The notes under the pieces were generated by a model that did no database searches, had not been told where the DNA came from, and saw nothing but the letters and a program-made list of their open reading frames with translations. The position numbers were made by a program, and so were the translations under genes. DNA of 64,000 nucleotides from Lagopus muta (lineage: Eukaryota > Chordata > Aves > Galliformes > Phasianidae), in assembly GCF_023343835.1 (NCBI RefSeq), contig NC_064438.1, positions 58,862,578 to 58,926,577 of the forward strand. The letters run 5' to 3'. Below are positions 10,631-23,130 of the stretch, piece after piece. Position 1 is the stretch's first letter. Each line of letters starts with the position of its first letter.

Positions 10631-10969
10631 AATGTAGGTGTTGCTTTTTTGTTGCCTCAGGTTTTTTTGGGGGCCACACAGAAGCAAAGGTAGGTTAAAA
10701 CAATGTCATGAAATACGACAGTGTTCTTAAGGTAAGAGTTGAATAGGCTGGGAAATCCATCACTTTCATGTGCAAGCACTCATGTAAAAATGATAGATGG
10801 TCCCAATGATTCCTTGCATGTATAGATACAGATGGTCAGCTAAGCCTTTTCTGCACTTCAATTAGAGCTCTTCAGTAGCTCAAGTTTTTCAGACAGTTTT
10901 TACTTTCAGTATATTCAGATCCTAAAGCATCACATCATGAAGGTGCATTGGACATGGAAGTACCATGCC

Positions 10970-11105
10970 CCATCCCTGCCAAGGTGAGGGGATGGGCTCT
11001 GAGCACTGATGGAGCTGTGGGTATCCCTGTGCGTTGTGAGCACTTGGATCAGAGTGCCTTTAAAGGTCCCTTCCAACTCAAACCATTCTGTGATCTTATG
11101 ATTCT
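10970..11105 (+). repeat. CR1 LINE 3' fragment
   Basis: A sense CR1 tail. Its most certain part is 'ggtcccttccaactcaaacc' followed by 'attctgtgatcttatgattctgg' (11067-11105). The preceding 'ccatccctgccaag' and 'ctgatggagctgtgggtatcc' sequences fit the variable part of the same 3' UTR subfamily seen reversed at 56938, so the start is less certain than the end. Confidence 0.82.
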
Positions 11106-13985
11106 GGAAAGAGCTGGGTGTGCTGGTGTGCAGCAAGTGTGGAGCTGTGCTGAGCCATGTTCTGGAGGCTGGGCATGCCATGCTGTGCTTTTCCATGCCA
11201 TGTCAGCAGGCTGCAGGACGCACTGAGCACCATGAGAAGCAGGATGCAGTGCACACAGGGACGCAGCTCAATCAGGACTGCCTGCTGCTGCCTGCCCAAC
11301 GCTGCTCCTGATTAAGTCTTCAAGACAAAGTAACGTGAGGTGAGGGAGTGCAGTCCCAAGAAATTACCTTTCCATTAATTTCCTTGTCATAAATGAAAGG
11401 GAAGGTGGTTAATTCAAAGCAGAGGTGAATGAGATAAATTTACTGTAAATCCCCCCCGGGCTGCCCCTTTGCTGAAGTTCTGTGCTGCAGCAGTGCATTG
11501 TGGAGCCTGTAGCACTGGCAGTGTTTGATCTGGCAGGTCAATACTTCATTCCTCTGAGCTGATGGCACAGCGAATGGCTTCGTCCTCCTTGGTAAGAAGG
11601 CACACATTGCGCTGAGCCTCCCACAGTTCATCTAATTTATGAATGAGGCCCTAGATTAAATTGCCATTAATGCATGCTGCATGTGAAGAAGAGGCAGGAG
11701 GATTCTTAGGGCGTGGGTTTGAATTATTAAACAACGTCTGTTGTGTCTGAAGCCAGCTCTGTCCTCACAGAGCGGGGCTGTGAATGGGGATAGGGATGAG
11801 GATGGGGATGGGGATGAGGATGGGGATGGGAGGTCCCAGTGGCAGTGCAGCAGAGCTGCAGGGCTGGGACTCGGTGGCTGTTGATCACTGTTGTGCCATA
11901 GCCAAGTGACATGGGTGTCACACAACCATTGCAATACCCAGCAGTGCCAGAGAGCTGCAGTGGTTTCTCAGCAGCTCTTCCTTCTCGCTTCTCCCCCTGC
12001 CTGCACTCTGCAATGGGGCAAACATGAAGCCACCCCTCCTGGAGCTGTGCTGGGGCTGTGGGCTGTGGACCACTAAACTCTCTGGGTGTTGTTCTGCCAG
12101 TGGTAGACAGCAGGCTGCCGGCTCAGCTCTCTTACAGCAGAAAGCTAAACACCATCAGCACGTTAATTATCACATGTAAAGTAACGCTTTGCCATTCAGA
12201 ATGACAAACACAATGTGTGGAACGCGGGCACCGATGTGTCCCTTCTGTTGGATGAATGGCTGCAAAGGGGCTTCAAAATCTGATTGTATTTGTAATGAAT
12301 GTGAGAGAGATCCCTGTGTTTCACTCCATTCCTGTATCGCTGTAGGCGATCCCTTGCAGTGATGTGAGAAGGCAGGTGGGCAGTTTGGGTCAGGATTCAG
12401 CAATTCCATTTGCAGGTTGTGACTTGCTGTGTGACTCCAGGCGAATAACCTCATTTTTCTGTGCACACATTTTACACCTATGAAGAGGGGATCATATCTT
12501 TAAATGCTGATGGCAACTTTTTCTGCAAACAAATGTGATGTTTTGAGGCTGCACCATGATGAGACACTCCAACAGTGCCACACTGGAGAGATATATGACA
12601 TTAAGATCCTATAAATATTTAAGGGCAATGTATATTGGCACACACCAGCAAAGTAAAATCCTGCAGGTCTGGTTTCAGCAGGTTCTTTGAGTCTGAAGAC
12701 ATGCTAATAGCAGATAGCCTGGAAAGGTAAATCACAGCGCCGGAGGAAGGGGGCAGATCTGTTTCTTTGGGTGACACTGGGCACATGGAAAGACTTGGAA
12801 GTATTCCTGCTTAGGGAGGAAACTGTGGGCTCAGCGCTGAGCCTGGTGTTCAAGGGCAGGCATGAGCCTGATGCTCAGCAGCCTAAAATGAAGACAGACT
12901 GCTCACGGTGCCCATGGTGCCAACCATCCTAGCAACAGGAAGAAACCAGGGCCCGAAAAATGGCATTTCCTCTCCAAAGGCAGCTCACTGTGCATGGAAA
13001 GGAAAAGCCCTGCTGCTGTTGTGGAGAAAAGGTGAACCAAGGTTTGGTCCCAGGGTCTCCCAGCAGCAGCTCCCAGCAGTAAGGCCACCAGGAATGGAGC
13101 ACTGATGGGAAATGGGGAGCTGCAAAGTGGGGTGTTTTTCTCTTGGCTTGTTGCAGGAAAAGATTAAATATACTGCTCATGGTGGAATGCAGTGGAAGCA
13201 AGAATAAGCTCTAAGAAGAAAGAGAAGTAAATGAGAACAGAGGGAGATGATGTGAATAATAAATGGAAAGAATATAAACAGGTAAGTAGGCAGTAAGATA
13301 GGAGATTAATGTATTTTTTAAATAAGGATAGTGAGAGAAGTTGGAGCGAATGACATAAAGGTTTGGTTGGGATGCTCTTTTCACCCCTTAAAAGGTATAA
13401 AATATTGCAGTAAGGGGAATTCTGTCACAGAAAGACTTAGAGCTGCAAATGGACATATTGGGTGCAGAAAACACATGGCAGGACAGCACTGTGGAAGCAC
13501 TGCCCAGCTCACTTGTTGGCAGGCTGTGTTCTCCTCCACACACATACACCCCATGGTAAGTCCCCCCTGCAACTTCCATGTCCTTGGCATTGTAGGGTGG
13601 CCATATGAAGTGCTGACCCGCAGTGTTTGAGCTTTCTGACCAGCGTGACACCAACGGGGCGCAATTACACTCTGCGGTAATAATTACATACCATGTGGCA
13701 AAATCTGATAAAGTGCTTTTGAGCTCCGAGAGCCCAGAACTGCAGTGACTTCAGCACCTGCCAGCAGCAGCTGAGCCAGCCCTGCGCCGGAGAAAGGTTT
13801 CATTCGGCCAGAGTGGACGAAGAGGTGAGCGCTGATTTGATTGTTTGCCCATTTCTGTGGCCATCTCCAGGTCACTCTGCCTCTCCCATGCCCGTTCTGT
13901 GTTTGCAGTGGAAGCACTGCGCAGGGCAGGGCAGCCCCTGTGCTCAGGATGCTATGGGAAAGCAGCAGACAGGCTGCAAAGCATT
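11106..13985. other. Unique non-coding stretch with a small hexamer array
   Basis: Nearly 2.9 kb without a recognised transposon. It contains the GGGGAT array at 11784-11832. The part 12120-12320 is moderately AT-rich. A strong donor-like CAG|GTAAGT sits at 13281-13283 but follows sequence with stops in all frames. Confidence 0.5.
11784..11832 (+). repeat. (GGGGAT/GAGGAT)n microsatellite
   Basis: About eight imperfect hexamer units alternating GGGGAT and GAGGAT. The 64-codon minus-strand frame with Pro-His repeats across it is an artefact of the array. Confidence 0.92.
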
Positions 13986-14122
13986 TGTGGGGTCCCTTTC
14001 CCCCCTTGAGGTGCCCAAGAACCGAAGAGATGTGGCACTGAAGGACTTGGAGGCATGGAAAAGCTGGGCTGGGTCTGGGGCTCTCAGAGGTATTTTCCAG
14101 CCTGAATGATTTTGTGATTCTA
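13986..14122 (+). repeat. CR1 LINE 3' fragment
   Basis: A sense CR1 fragment: 'ttgaggtgcccaagaaccg', 'agatgtggcactgaaggac', then 'cagaggtattttccagcctg' and 'aatgattttgtgattctaaa'. It is diverged, with the usual 5' truncation. The 183-codon minus-strand frame 13684-14235 runs antisense through it and is not a gene. Confidence 0.88.
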
Positions 14123-14439
14123 AATAACTCTGCTGGATTTGGTGGGAAGATACAGATTTCACAGCAGAAAGTGCTTCCCAGGCATCCCGGGGCTACAAAA
14201 GTACCAACAGTTTGGCTTGATGCCCATGGCAGCACTGAGGATCATTCGTGTGTGGCACCTTTAGAAAATTTCTTGCCAGCTTTAAGGCAAAGTCTATCCC
14301 ACGTGGCTGCGCCCTTCCCACCCCTCTCCAGAAGTGTGTCCTTTCTGGCAAACACTGAGAAGCACACACAGAGGAGGATGCAGCAGCACTCAAGAGCAGT
14401 CAAGCTGTGCTAATACCTACAGAGTCATGTGGGGCAGCT

Positions 14440-14810
14440 GACATTTGCAGTTTTTGTACGTTAATGGTTGAAGTAGGTGCGGATTTGCTAACACAAGTCG
14501 AAATTACAATAGCTAGCAATACTGTGGCAGTAAAATGTGCAGATTTTTAATTTCATTGCAGATTAGAGCGAGCTGGGACTTAGGCTGCGGGTTTGAAAAA
14601 TGACATACTTCATAAATATTTAGTGTGTCGGACTGGCAAGTGCAGATGTGTCATCATAAAATCTGAAGAAAATTGGTCTTCCTCCAGCCATTAATAACTT
14701 TCAAGCAAGCCATCGCAGTAATGAAAATTGATCAGTGCCAAATGTCGAAACGGCAAATGTCAGCCAGCAACTTGATCCTGTTTGTCAAAACCTGGACGAG
14801 GCTTTGGTTA
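14440..14810. promoter_or_regulatory. Candidate conserved non-coding element
   Basis: A repeat-free block with words typical of ancient regulatory DNA: 'acaatagctagcaat', 'catcataaaatctgaag', 'cattaataactttcaagc', 'aaaattgatcagtgcc'. It also carries the near-repeat 'caaatgtc' at 14739 and 14754. The density of ATTA, ATCA and TGACA words is high and there is no simple repeat. I infer regulatory function only from texture. Confidence 0.3.
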
Positions 14811-14989
14811 AGGCCAAAGCTGGATTCTTTGCGAGGGCTCTGCAGGAGTCTGAGTGCTGCCAGCCATCTGGTGCGGCTATGTGGGAGCTGTTGGTGCTTA
14901 GCTGCCATTGAGTGCGTGGGTGTCCCTTGGTACAAGGGTGCTGCTGAGCACACGGAGACATTGGTGCAGGGGAGCAGCTGGGTTTGAGT

Positions 14990-15096
14990 TCATAGAACCA
15001 TAGAATGGCCGGGTTGAAAAGGACCACGATGATCACCTACTTTCAACTCCCCTGCTACGTGCAGGGTCAACAACCAGCAGACCAGGCTGCCCAGAC
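14990..15096 (-). repeat. CR1 LINE 3' end
   Basis: A minus-strand CR1 tail: 'catagaaccatagaatggcc', 'gggttgaaaaggaccacg', 'tgcagggtcaacaaccagc', 'ccaggctgcccagac'. It is about 100 bases long and diverged. Confidence 0.92.
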
Positions 15097-17194
15097 TGAA
15101 CGTGGTTGGGCAGCACACAGCAGAGGTGAGGCAGGAGGGTGGGCCAGCACAGCAGTGCTGCTCTGAGCACCCAGCTGGTGGGTGGCGATGGTTTTCTCTC
15201 TCATATCTGGAATCAAATCTTTCCAACATTACATTCCATGGGAGAAATAAGCGAGTGAATCAAAGTGTGTTCTCTTCTCCCAAGCTGATGGTAGGGCCAT
15301 TTTGCATACAAAAGAATGATTATCTCTAGATTTAATAGACAAAACCAGTGACACCGTTAACAGGGATGTTCTCACACTGCATAATTGTCAGGCATATGAT
15401 GCTTAACATTTTTAAATTGCTGTTTTTCTAATGCACATCTCCTCCAGAATTTTTCTGCCTTTCTGAAATGTTTGTTAGCATATGAGAAGCTTCAGAAAAA
15501 TGCTTTATCTTTCTTACATTGCCTTTTTCTCCTTTCTTTTTTTTTCTTTCATCTTTGATCAGATTTCCCATCTTGTCTTCTGTGTACGTTTCTGTTACCA
15601 AGTGTATAATATGTCTTTAGTATACAGTGTGGGCTGGCTTCAAAACTCATTGAAGTTAATGGGAGCATTTCCATTGACTGTAGTACATCTGAAATGAGGA
15701 CATAGCTCTGTGTGGAAACTTGAAAGCACTCTAAATTCTAATTTCAAAGTCTGAAACATACAGGAAATCTTCAGGAACTCGGATCCCATCTGAAGAATGT
15801 GTTACCTGTTTGCATCCAACGTGCTTCATATTCCCCAAAGCAATATGCCTGGTATTTCAGCCACTGCTTCCCCCTAGAAGTCTTAAGTAGAAAAAATATC
15901 AAAGGGTAGGAATAAGGTAACAAAATTCGGATCTATTTTGCTTTTTATCAGAGCAGTATCCTGTAGGGATGACAGGGTATTCATTGCCCTGGCCATCTGC
16001 TTTTTGGCCTGTAAAGTGACAGTTGTTGGTGGACAGGATTTGTGGTTAGATCCAATATAACCCTTCTTGCAGTAATAAATACATATTTTCCTCCATAAGA
16101 AAAAAATGGTATGAATATTTTCTAAGCAATTTCATTTCAAGTTTGTTCAAAAATGAAGACTCTCAGATTTTCCCTTCAGTTCTTTCTATCACATTAGAAA
16201 GAATATTTGGGAGCAACAGTTTTCTATGTCTGCACCAGCCTCCCATCAGAGCGTTACCTGAGGGGTGGATTTGCCAGGTTCTCTGCAGTAACTATATTAC
16301 TATATTACTAGTAATGGCATAATTGTTGACAGTTTAAAATACATCTACAAAAGTGCAAATGCATTGTAATTCTGCAGGTGGGACAATCCCAACAGACACA
16401 ACCATGTCTCATCCCTCTGCTCCCTGTCCTCCTGGATCATGTCTCTGTAGTTCCCTGTGCTGAGAGTGGCTGGAAAAGGAGAAGTTCCACGCAGGGCAGC
16501 ACCCTGCTGAGCATCCTTCGGCCAGCTCTGCCCAGGATAGGTACCTTTTCAAACAGCCAGACTGGGTAAGCTGGTTTTGCAGTTATTTCATAGGCTGAGA
16601 AACAGTTTGTGTTCAATGCATTCCCAGATGGAGATTGTTTCTGTAGAGAATGGCCGACTAATGGAAGAATAATCAAAGCTAATAGCTCTTTGGTTGCCGA
16701 AGGGCACTTCTGCAGTAGGAGTCTGCCATCCATGTGATTGCTGGGGAGTGTGGCTCTTCAGGCACAGCCAGATATTGCTGCCGTGTGTCTGCCTGGCCCC
16801 TCTCACCTCCTTCTCCTGCTGGAGCTCAGAGACCTTTTGCTCCAGTCCATCTGACGCAACGTGTGCCTCTACACAACCAGGCTTCCAGATACGGTTCCTA
16901 TGCCTTGCCCAGAGCTCTGCCCTGTGCTTGAGTCACATTTTGTGGAGATCCTTGAGAACTCTAAAAGTCCTTAGCAGGAAAGAGAAGAAAATAATCTCTT
17001 CTGTTTACAATAAAAAACAAGATACATGGATAAGCTGTTATTGAATTTTAAATAGAGACATGTACTTTAGCCTGGCTTGGGTTAGTGCAACCTCTGGCTG
17101 TGTTGCTTGGTACGAAGTCACCAAGAACTGCAACCTGCTTGCTTGCCTTTCCCGTGGGAGGTGAGTGGTTGCCATTTGCTTGGCACTGAGCATT
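15097..17194. other. Unique AT-rich non-coding stretch
   Basis: Two kilobases with no transposon that I recognise. It is strongly T-rich at 15520-15560. A 12-bp perfect palindrome (ATTACTAGTAAT) lies at 16304-16315, next to an 'actatattactatatt' octamer duplication. No coding potential is seen. Confidence 0.5.
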
Positions 17195-17549
17195 AGAATC
17201 ATAGAACCATAGCACAGCTTGGGTAGGAAGGGACCTTAAAGCTCACCAGTCCCAACCCGCTGCCATGGGCAGGGATGCCTCCCACAAGACCAGGTTGTCC
17301 AAAGCCCCATCCAGCCTGGCCTTGTGCACCTCCAGGATGGGAGACCTACAGCTTCACTGGTCAGCCTGCTCCACGGCCTCCCTGCCCTTTGAGTGAAACA
17401 TTTTCTCCTAACATCTAACCTAAATCTTCCCTCTTTTAGTTAAAAACTTGTCCTATCTCTGTGCTCCGATAAAGGGTCCCTCTCCAGCTTCCCTCTAGGC
17501 CCCCATCAGGAACTGGAAACCACTGTAAAGTGTATCCCAGAGACCTTCT
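17195..17549 (-). repeat. CR1 LINE 3' fragment
   Basis: A minus-strand CR1 of about 355 bases: octamer tail ('gaatcatagaaccatag'), 'gggaccttaaagctcacc', 'gccatgggcagggatgcc', then the ORF2 tail region ('cctaacatctaacctaaatc', 'ccctctccagcttccctc'), ending at 'agagaccttct'. Diverged but colinear with the consensus. This is one of the longer old copies. Confidence 0.94.
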
Positions 17550-19850
17550 AATCAAAATTAGAAGATGTGTTTATAGAAAGGTGTGTTTTGAGAGGGAAAC
17601 TTTCTAAATGCTTGATTGAAATCATCTCTGCTTATCTATTTCATCAAATCCACAGAGAGAGGAATGTAATTTCATATTTCTGTGGGAGGTTTGTTTATAC
17701 ATCTTACTTTAAATAAAATTACTGTAATATTTTCAGTTGAACAAAGGCCACACACAATCAGTTTTTGTCTGGACTGGAGCAAAACACTTAGGATGACTGA
17801 GGAGCTTGTCAGAAAACAAGGCACTATCAAGATGGCATCTCTGGACAGTGCCCAAACCTTCTCACTTTTGTAATAAATGCAACCGATTTATGATGGCCAG
17901 AGTAAAGGATGCCATATTGAAATACCCACAACATCTGCAAGGCTTTGGCCGCAGGCACTCCTCACACATCTCATGGCCTTTCTGCTCCAAGGACAATTTT
18001 CTTCTGAGAAGGCAGTTAGAAATCTGCAGCCCACAACTTGAAATGAAGATTAACTGGAGTGTGTTTTGAACGGCAGCCTCCCACAGACCATTTATTGTTG
18101 ATTACGATGCTTCCAAATGGCGACAGGCTTGAATTTAGGGAAACAAGATGGCACTGACAGATGCAAACCGTTGCTTTTGGCAGCTGGAAACTGAGCAGAT
18201 GAGAGGAGTGACATTTTGCTGTGGAGCTGGAAAACTTGGCAGTAGCTTGGGCTTTAAAACCACCACTGCTGCTGGGTGGATGGTTTATAGTTTCACAGAC
18301 CATCAGGCCTCATAATGAGAAGAGACATGGAATTTGGAACGCAGTGGCAAAACAGTGGCGATGAGCCCTTGCAGAAGCAGAAGGCACAGCCAAGGGTCTC
18401 TCAGCAAAAGCACTGCTGGCAACCCAGAGCCCTGCTGCCCGAGAACTGGGAGGAGCAGAGGGGAGAGACGGGAGCAGAGCCGGAGCTGTTGGGCTGGAAG
18501 CTCTGTCAAACCTGACTGGCATTCCATCGGGCAGCAGTGGATGGCAGAGCAGATGTCCGTTTCTCTGTCTTCTTCTGGGGAGATAATGACAACAGTTAAA
18601 ACAATGCTGTGGAAACAGGATTGTAGGTAAATGTGAGTTTAACAAGCGTTGTTTGCTGCGCACGATATCAGAGAGTAGCACTGTTTCATCAATGCTCAGT
18701 GGCCCACCAAGGGCTGAGGCCAGGGGGGTTGGGGTGGTGCTGAGCAGCCCCACTGCTGGGGGAGCTTTTGCCAAGCTCTTGCTTGGTAATAATCATGTCA
18801 GAGACCAAGAGGATGAATCCTCCACCCCAGGAAGGAGGACTGTCCATTGGCTATGGACAACTGGCTCTGGGATTTACTGAGGACTTATTGGGTCGGTGTG
18901 GGCACTGCTCAACGTGCTTTTGTTTCTTCTGCCTCCTGATTTAACTGATTGTGTCGTTTTCATTATCATTATTCAAAAGAAGTAAGAAGCTGCACTTGTT
19001 CCATTGATTTGGAGTTGGCAAAGCTCGTACACTCACAAAAACGCCGCTTTCTGCCTCCTTTAGAAGCAGTGAGAGCTTCCTATTGAACAGGTACACTGAA
19101 TCTATCCAGCAGCTTTGTTTTCCCTGTCCACCTTCCCACTAAAGAACAGCTTTGCTTCTCAGTTCTTCTTCCTTCATAAGGTGTCTTTTGAAGAAGTAAG
19201 AAGAGATACGTAATGGGGAGTATGCTCTGCTGTGACAGAACATGATAGCACCAAAAAGGTGTGAAATCCAAGATCATTTTCTGGTTGTTATGTATTAAAT
19301 TGAGTAAAGCTTCCCAAGGTGAAAAGAATCTCCATTACCAGACACTCGGCTGTAAAACGTGTAGGTTACATCTCATTATCACTTAAGAATTAGAACCTCA
19401 AGGTCATGAATAACAAAATAGGTGCCGTGACCTTCTGCAGAATCGGATTATTAAGTCAGCTAAGGATATGTGTAATTTTCTGTCATTTGTTTGACCTTCC
19501 CAGATTAAGGTCAGCTCAGTGCTTATCAACAGAGCATGTGACTTCAGGGCCCTGAACAAGTGATGAAACTCTCTAGAGAAGCTGCACTTAGCTGATGCAG
19601 GCGCTTCTGGAGCAGCCTCCTCCTGAGCCTGGGGGGCTGCACAGCGCCCAGGGCTGGGGCAGGGGTCTGTGGGACTGCCCAACCTCAGTGCGAGTGCTGG
19701 GTGGGAAACTGATGGGCCCAAGACCACAGAGGCTTCTGCAGCACTTGAGGCAACTGCAGGAAAGGAAGCCTCGTTTTCTCCTTGGAGTTAAGTAGTTAAA
19801 CTTGGATTAAATTCGGTTAAACACTTAAATTTTCTCCTTGGGGTTAAATT
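17550..19850. other. Unique non-coding stretch
   Basis: No transposon or gene recognised. Frames of up to 154 codons on the minus strand at 18310-18774 have a Leu/Ser/Ala-rich composition typical of antisense GC-rich DNA. At 19774-19848 the phrase 'ttttctccttggrgttaa' occurs twice, 56 bases apart, with several GTTAAA words between, directly against the 5' junction of the next CR1. Confidence 0.45.
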
Positions 19851-19957
19851 TGGGCAGCCTGAGCTGGTGGTTGGCATCTCCCTGCCGATGGCGGGGGCTT
19901 GGAACCAGATGATCTTTACAGCCCCTTCCAACCTACACCATTCTATGATTCTACGAA
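19851..19957 (+). repeat. CR1 LINE 3' fragment
   Basis: A sense CR1 tail: 'tgggcagcctgagctggtgg', 'ttggcatctccctgccgatgg', 'ccccttccaacctacacc', 'attctatgattctacg'. Two octamers remain. Confidence 0.94.
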
Positions 19958-22110
19958 ACTGTATTTCTTTCCATAAAATTTGTTTTCGAGTTATCTGTGA
20001 GTGTGTGTTTGTTTTCATCCCAATAACATATGGTACAGTAGATGTTTCCTAACTGCTGCACATAATTTAGCAGTGAGTAGGTGATATTATAAAATATGTA
20101 CCTTGGCAAATGCTCAAGTCCTTTTAGCAAAATTTACAATGGAGCAATCCCAGAGAGCAGAATGGGGAAGTCACTGAAATCTGAAAATCCTTCCCTGCAC
20201 CACAGTCATAATTCACCTGTGTGCTGTGCAATAACAGGCTTAGTGACCGGTGCTTGCAGTAGGAAGATTTCATAAATTATCCAACTGCTTGTGGGAGCCT
20301 CTTCACTGGGATGCCATCCAGTCAGCCGCACTCGTGCCAAATTGCACAGCAGTGCCAGAGTCAGGATTGTGAATATTCTCTGATTTAGAGGTCTAAGCAA
20401 CTTAGAAGCTTAACAGACACGGGCAGTTAAGGCAATTTCATGGGAAGTGGCTCCTCAAGTTTTTACCCTGCACTTTCTTCTCCTTCATAAGCCCTGGAAG
20501 AGGAAAATTCACAGGCTTGGTTTTCAGGCAAAGAGTCAGAGACTTGATTTTATGATAGATTTATGTATCCTATTCACCACTGTGTTTTTCCATGATTGGT
20601 TTTGAGGAAAAAGTACAAAAGAAATGGGCTGTGGCACCTGGCACCTCCTGCTCACCCACAGCTCTGAACACGAGCCATGAGAAGCTCAGGATCCCCTGCA
20701 AACTCAATGCCAAGTTTGTCATTTCCAACCTGTGTGCAGACATTTCAGCTGCTGCAGCAGAGATAGAAGCAGGGAACACTTTGCTATGTAACTTCACAGG
20801 CTTTTGTTTTTGAAAAAACTGATGGCTTTCTTTGGAAATCCTATGAGAACAACCCTTCCTTTTAAGAAACAAAACTAAAATTTATCTTTTGCAACATATT
20901 TCCGCCTTGCACATTGTTGGTTATTACACATATCTCCTATACATGCCAGTTTCCACTGCCTCTCAGCTGGGTACTATCAGAAATTTAAGGCAGCCTGCCT
21001 GCTGTCCCTGTGGTTTTACATGGGGAATGGCTTTGCTGAGCTGTTGCCTGTCCTCAAGCTGAGCATGGCCAGGCCTGGTGCTTCCAGCACAAAGCTGCTT
21101 CCCTGCAGTACAGGTGTGCAGTCAAGTTTGGAATCCAGTCCTGCTCCTAGGAAGAGTTGTCTGCAAATCTTTTGGGGCTTTCAAGGGGAATAATGGAGTT
21201 CCCAGCACTGCACAGCCTTCACAGAAGGTGAAAACACAGAGCAGTCAAACCCACGATCTGGGCAGCATCTATTCACTTTGCTGCCCATCCCAGCTGCCAA
21301 AACTTGTCTTGAAACAGGAGCTGTGCAGGATTGTTTGCTGGCGTAAGCTGCGCTCCTGATGGGGTTTTGATAGCTACAGTCCAGGCTCTGTGCTCAACAT
21401 ATAATTTATACCACAAAGGGGTTTTGCAGATGGTGTTGCAGTGTAAACAGACAATAATTTGCATCTGCAGTCATGTCAGCTTGGAGGGGAACCAAAGGGG
21501 CTTTTCCTGTTTGTGCTGCAGCAAGTCACAAAATGAATGTGTCATGTTGGGATGCAGAGGAGCGAAAGCAGGGCTGGGGTGTGTGCGTGTTGTGCAGATT
21601 GCCACCAGCACTCCTTGGGGGTGTTGTGATGAGGCTGCTTCTATTCACGCACCCATCCCATGGATAACATGAAGTGTTTTTGCTCCCAGCTGTTGGAGGT
21701 GCTGCCGCAGTGCTTTTGGTCGAGGAGCACTTCCACAAGGTCTCACTCATGTTGGCTTCTGTTGTATCAGCTGCTTGAATTTACGCAATGTGGGCTATTT
21801 TTTCCTGTGAGTGATTGTATTTTTAAAGTGAATATTATACTTTTTAAGTACTCGGATTCATTGGACTGTTGTTACTTCTATTATATTATTTTAAATCAGC
21901 TGGACTTGAGCAGAACAATGTTTTCTTCTTGGTGTGCAAGTTAAGGGGGAAATTGGGCATTGTGGAGGAGGCAGCAGCTCTGCCTCACACCAGCAGACAG
22001 GTAATACTCAAAGATGGGGGAGCAGCTTGCTTCGTGGCTTCGTGGGCAAATATGGGAATCCCATGAAATCTTACTCGAGTTTGCATGGGAAATGAAGTCT
22101 GAGAGCAAAG
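19958..22110. other. Unique non-coding stretch
   Basis: No recognised repeat or exon. Small frames on both strands (up to 113 codons at 21331-21672) overlap each other and have no protein-like features. AT-rich sections lie at 20030-20130 and 21800-21900. Confidence 0.5.
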
Positions 22111-22190
22111 CAATCTGTCTGAAGGGGCAGAAGGGGCCACAAGCACATCACAATCTGTCTGAAGGGGCAGAAGGGGCCACAAGCCCATCA
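22111..22190 (+). repeat. 40-bp tandem duplication
   Basis: Two adjacent 40-base copies (22111-22150 and 22151-22190), each starting CAATCTGTCTGAAGGGGCAG. They differ at a single base (aagcAcatca against aagcCcatca). The near identity points to a recent replication-slippage or duplication event. Confidence 0.97.
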
Positions 22191-22609
22191 CTGCTGCCTC
22201 ACAGCCCGTAGCTCCCACTGCTGCAATGCAAATCAGCATGGGCTGATATTTACTTTGTCAACATGCTCTGTGAACTAAAGCTGCTCTCTGTCCAGCCTTG
22301 ATTGCCACTGAGCCTCGACTCCTGTGTTTTCATCCCGTGGACTTTGATGAATCTTGTTTCAGTGAAGCAAATTCAGCAAAAAACATGTGATTTTCCTTGT
22401 CAAAACAATGTGTGCCAACGTGAGATTTCAACGTGAGAGTTTTAGACCAAAACACGTTTTGATTGGGTAAACTTAAAAACAATGCTACTTATCAAGCACC
22501 ACTTCTCAGTCTGGAAGGCAGTGAGAAATGGTGATTGCTACCCGGCTGGGAGCTGCTCCTTCCATCGTCACCGCCCTGTCACTGAAAGCAACTGCAGCTC
22601 AGCCCGTCC

Positions 22610-23130
22610 TCTGAGCATTTTTCTCCTGTGAAATTTTGCAAGGTCAAAGGATTGTCAACATAACATCAATATTGGCAATCTATTACACCGCCTCTTGCGA
22701 GCGAGCTCAGAAATAACAAGTTTGCTGCCAGCTTGGTATTACCAGCTCACGCCCGTCATTCATCAGGAGCTGGAAGTGATGAAAAGGAAGAATCCTGCGG
22801 GCGCTGCGATGGAGTGCTTCCCTCGTTTGGCTTTCTTTGGCTCTGTTGATTTAAAGCTGTCACTCCCGTCCTCTTCAGCAATACAGCGGCTGCCAGTGGG
22901 AGGCTGGGAAATGTTAATTTTTAATTTATAAATATTCTCAGTTTAGCTTTAGGGTACGCCAGGGAGTATTTTATGGGGTCATTAATCCTTGTCTTGAATG
23001 TGATGTGTTGGTTTCTTCATTCCCTTGGGGCACTTTATTAATAGTCCCATGAAAGATGCCTTGAAGTATCTAACAGCAATTAAAACACGTCCCTTTGTTC
23101 CTAAATTAATCTTTCTAATTCTCTTTTAAA
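22610..23130. promoter_or_regulatory. Candidate conserved non-coding element
   Basis: A repeat-free block starting with 'aaggtcaaaggattgtcaac' (AGGTCAAAGG resembles an HNF4/NR2F-type direct-repeat nuclear-receptor site; GGATTGTC also occurs). It then has a CpG-bearing core (22690-22820: 'cctcttgcgagcgagctc', 'gcgggcgctgcgatgg') and an AT-rich end with 'ttaatttttaatttataaat'. CpGs kept in otherwise CpG-poor DNA suggest constraint or low methylation. Function is inferred. Confidence 0.3.

Noticed and set aside
13270..13290. Strong donor-like CAG|GTAAGT
   Set aside because: Stops occur in all three frames shortly upstream and no acceptor is nearby, so no coding exon can be drawn.
13684..14235. 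183-codon minus-strand frame
   Set aside because: It runs antisense through the CR1 fragment at 13986-14122; composition is that of stop-poor GC-rich DNA.
18310..18774. 154-codon minus-strand Leu/Ser/Pro-rich frame
   Set aside because: Antisense of a GC-rich stretch with overlapping frames on the other strand; no protein family recognised.
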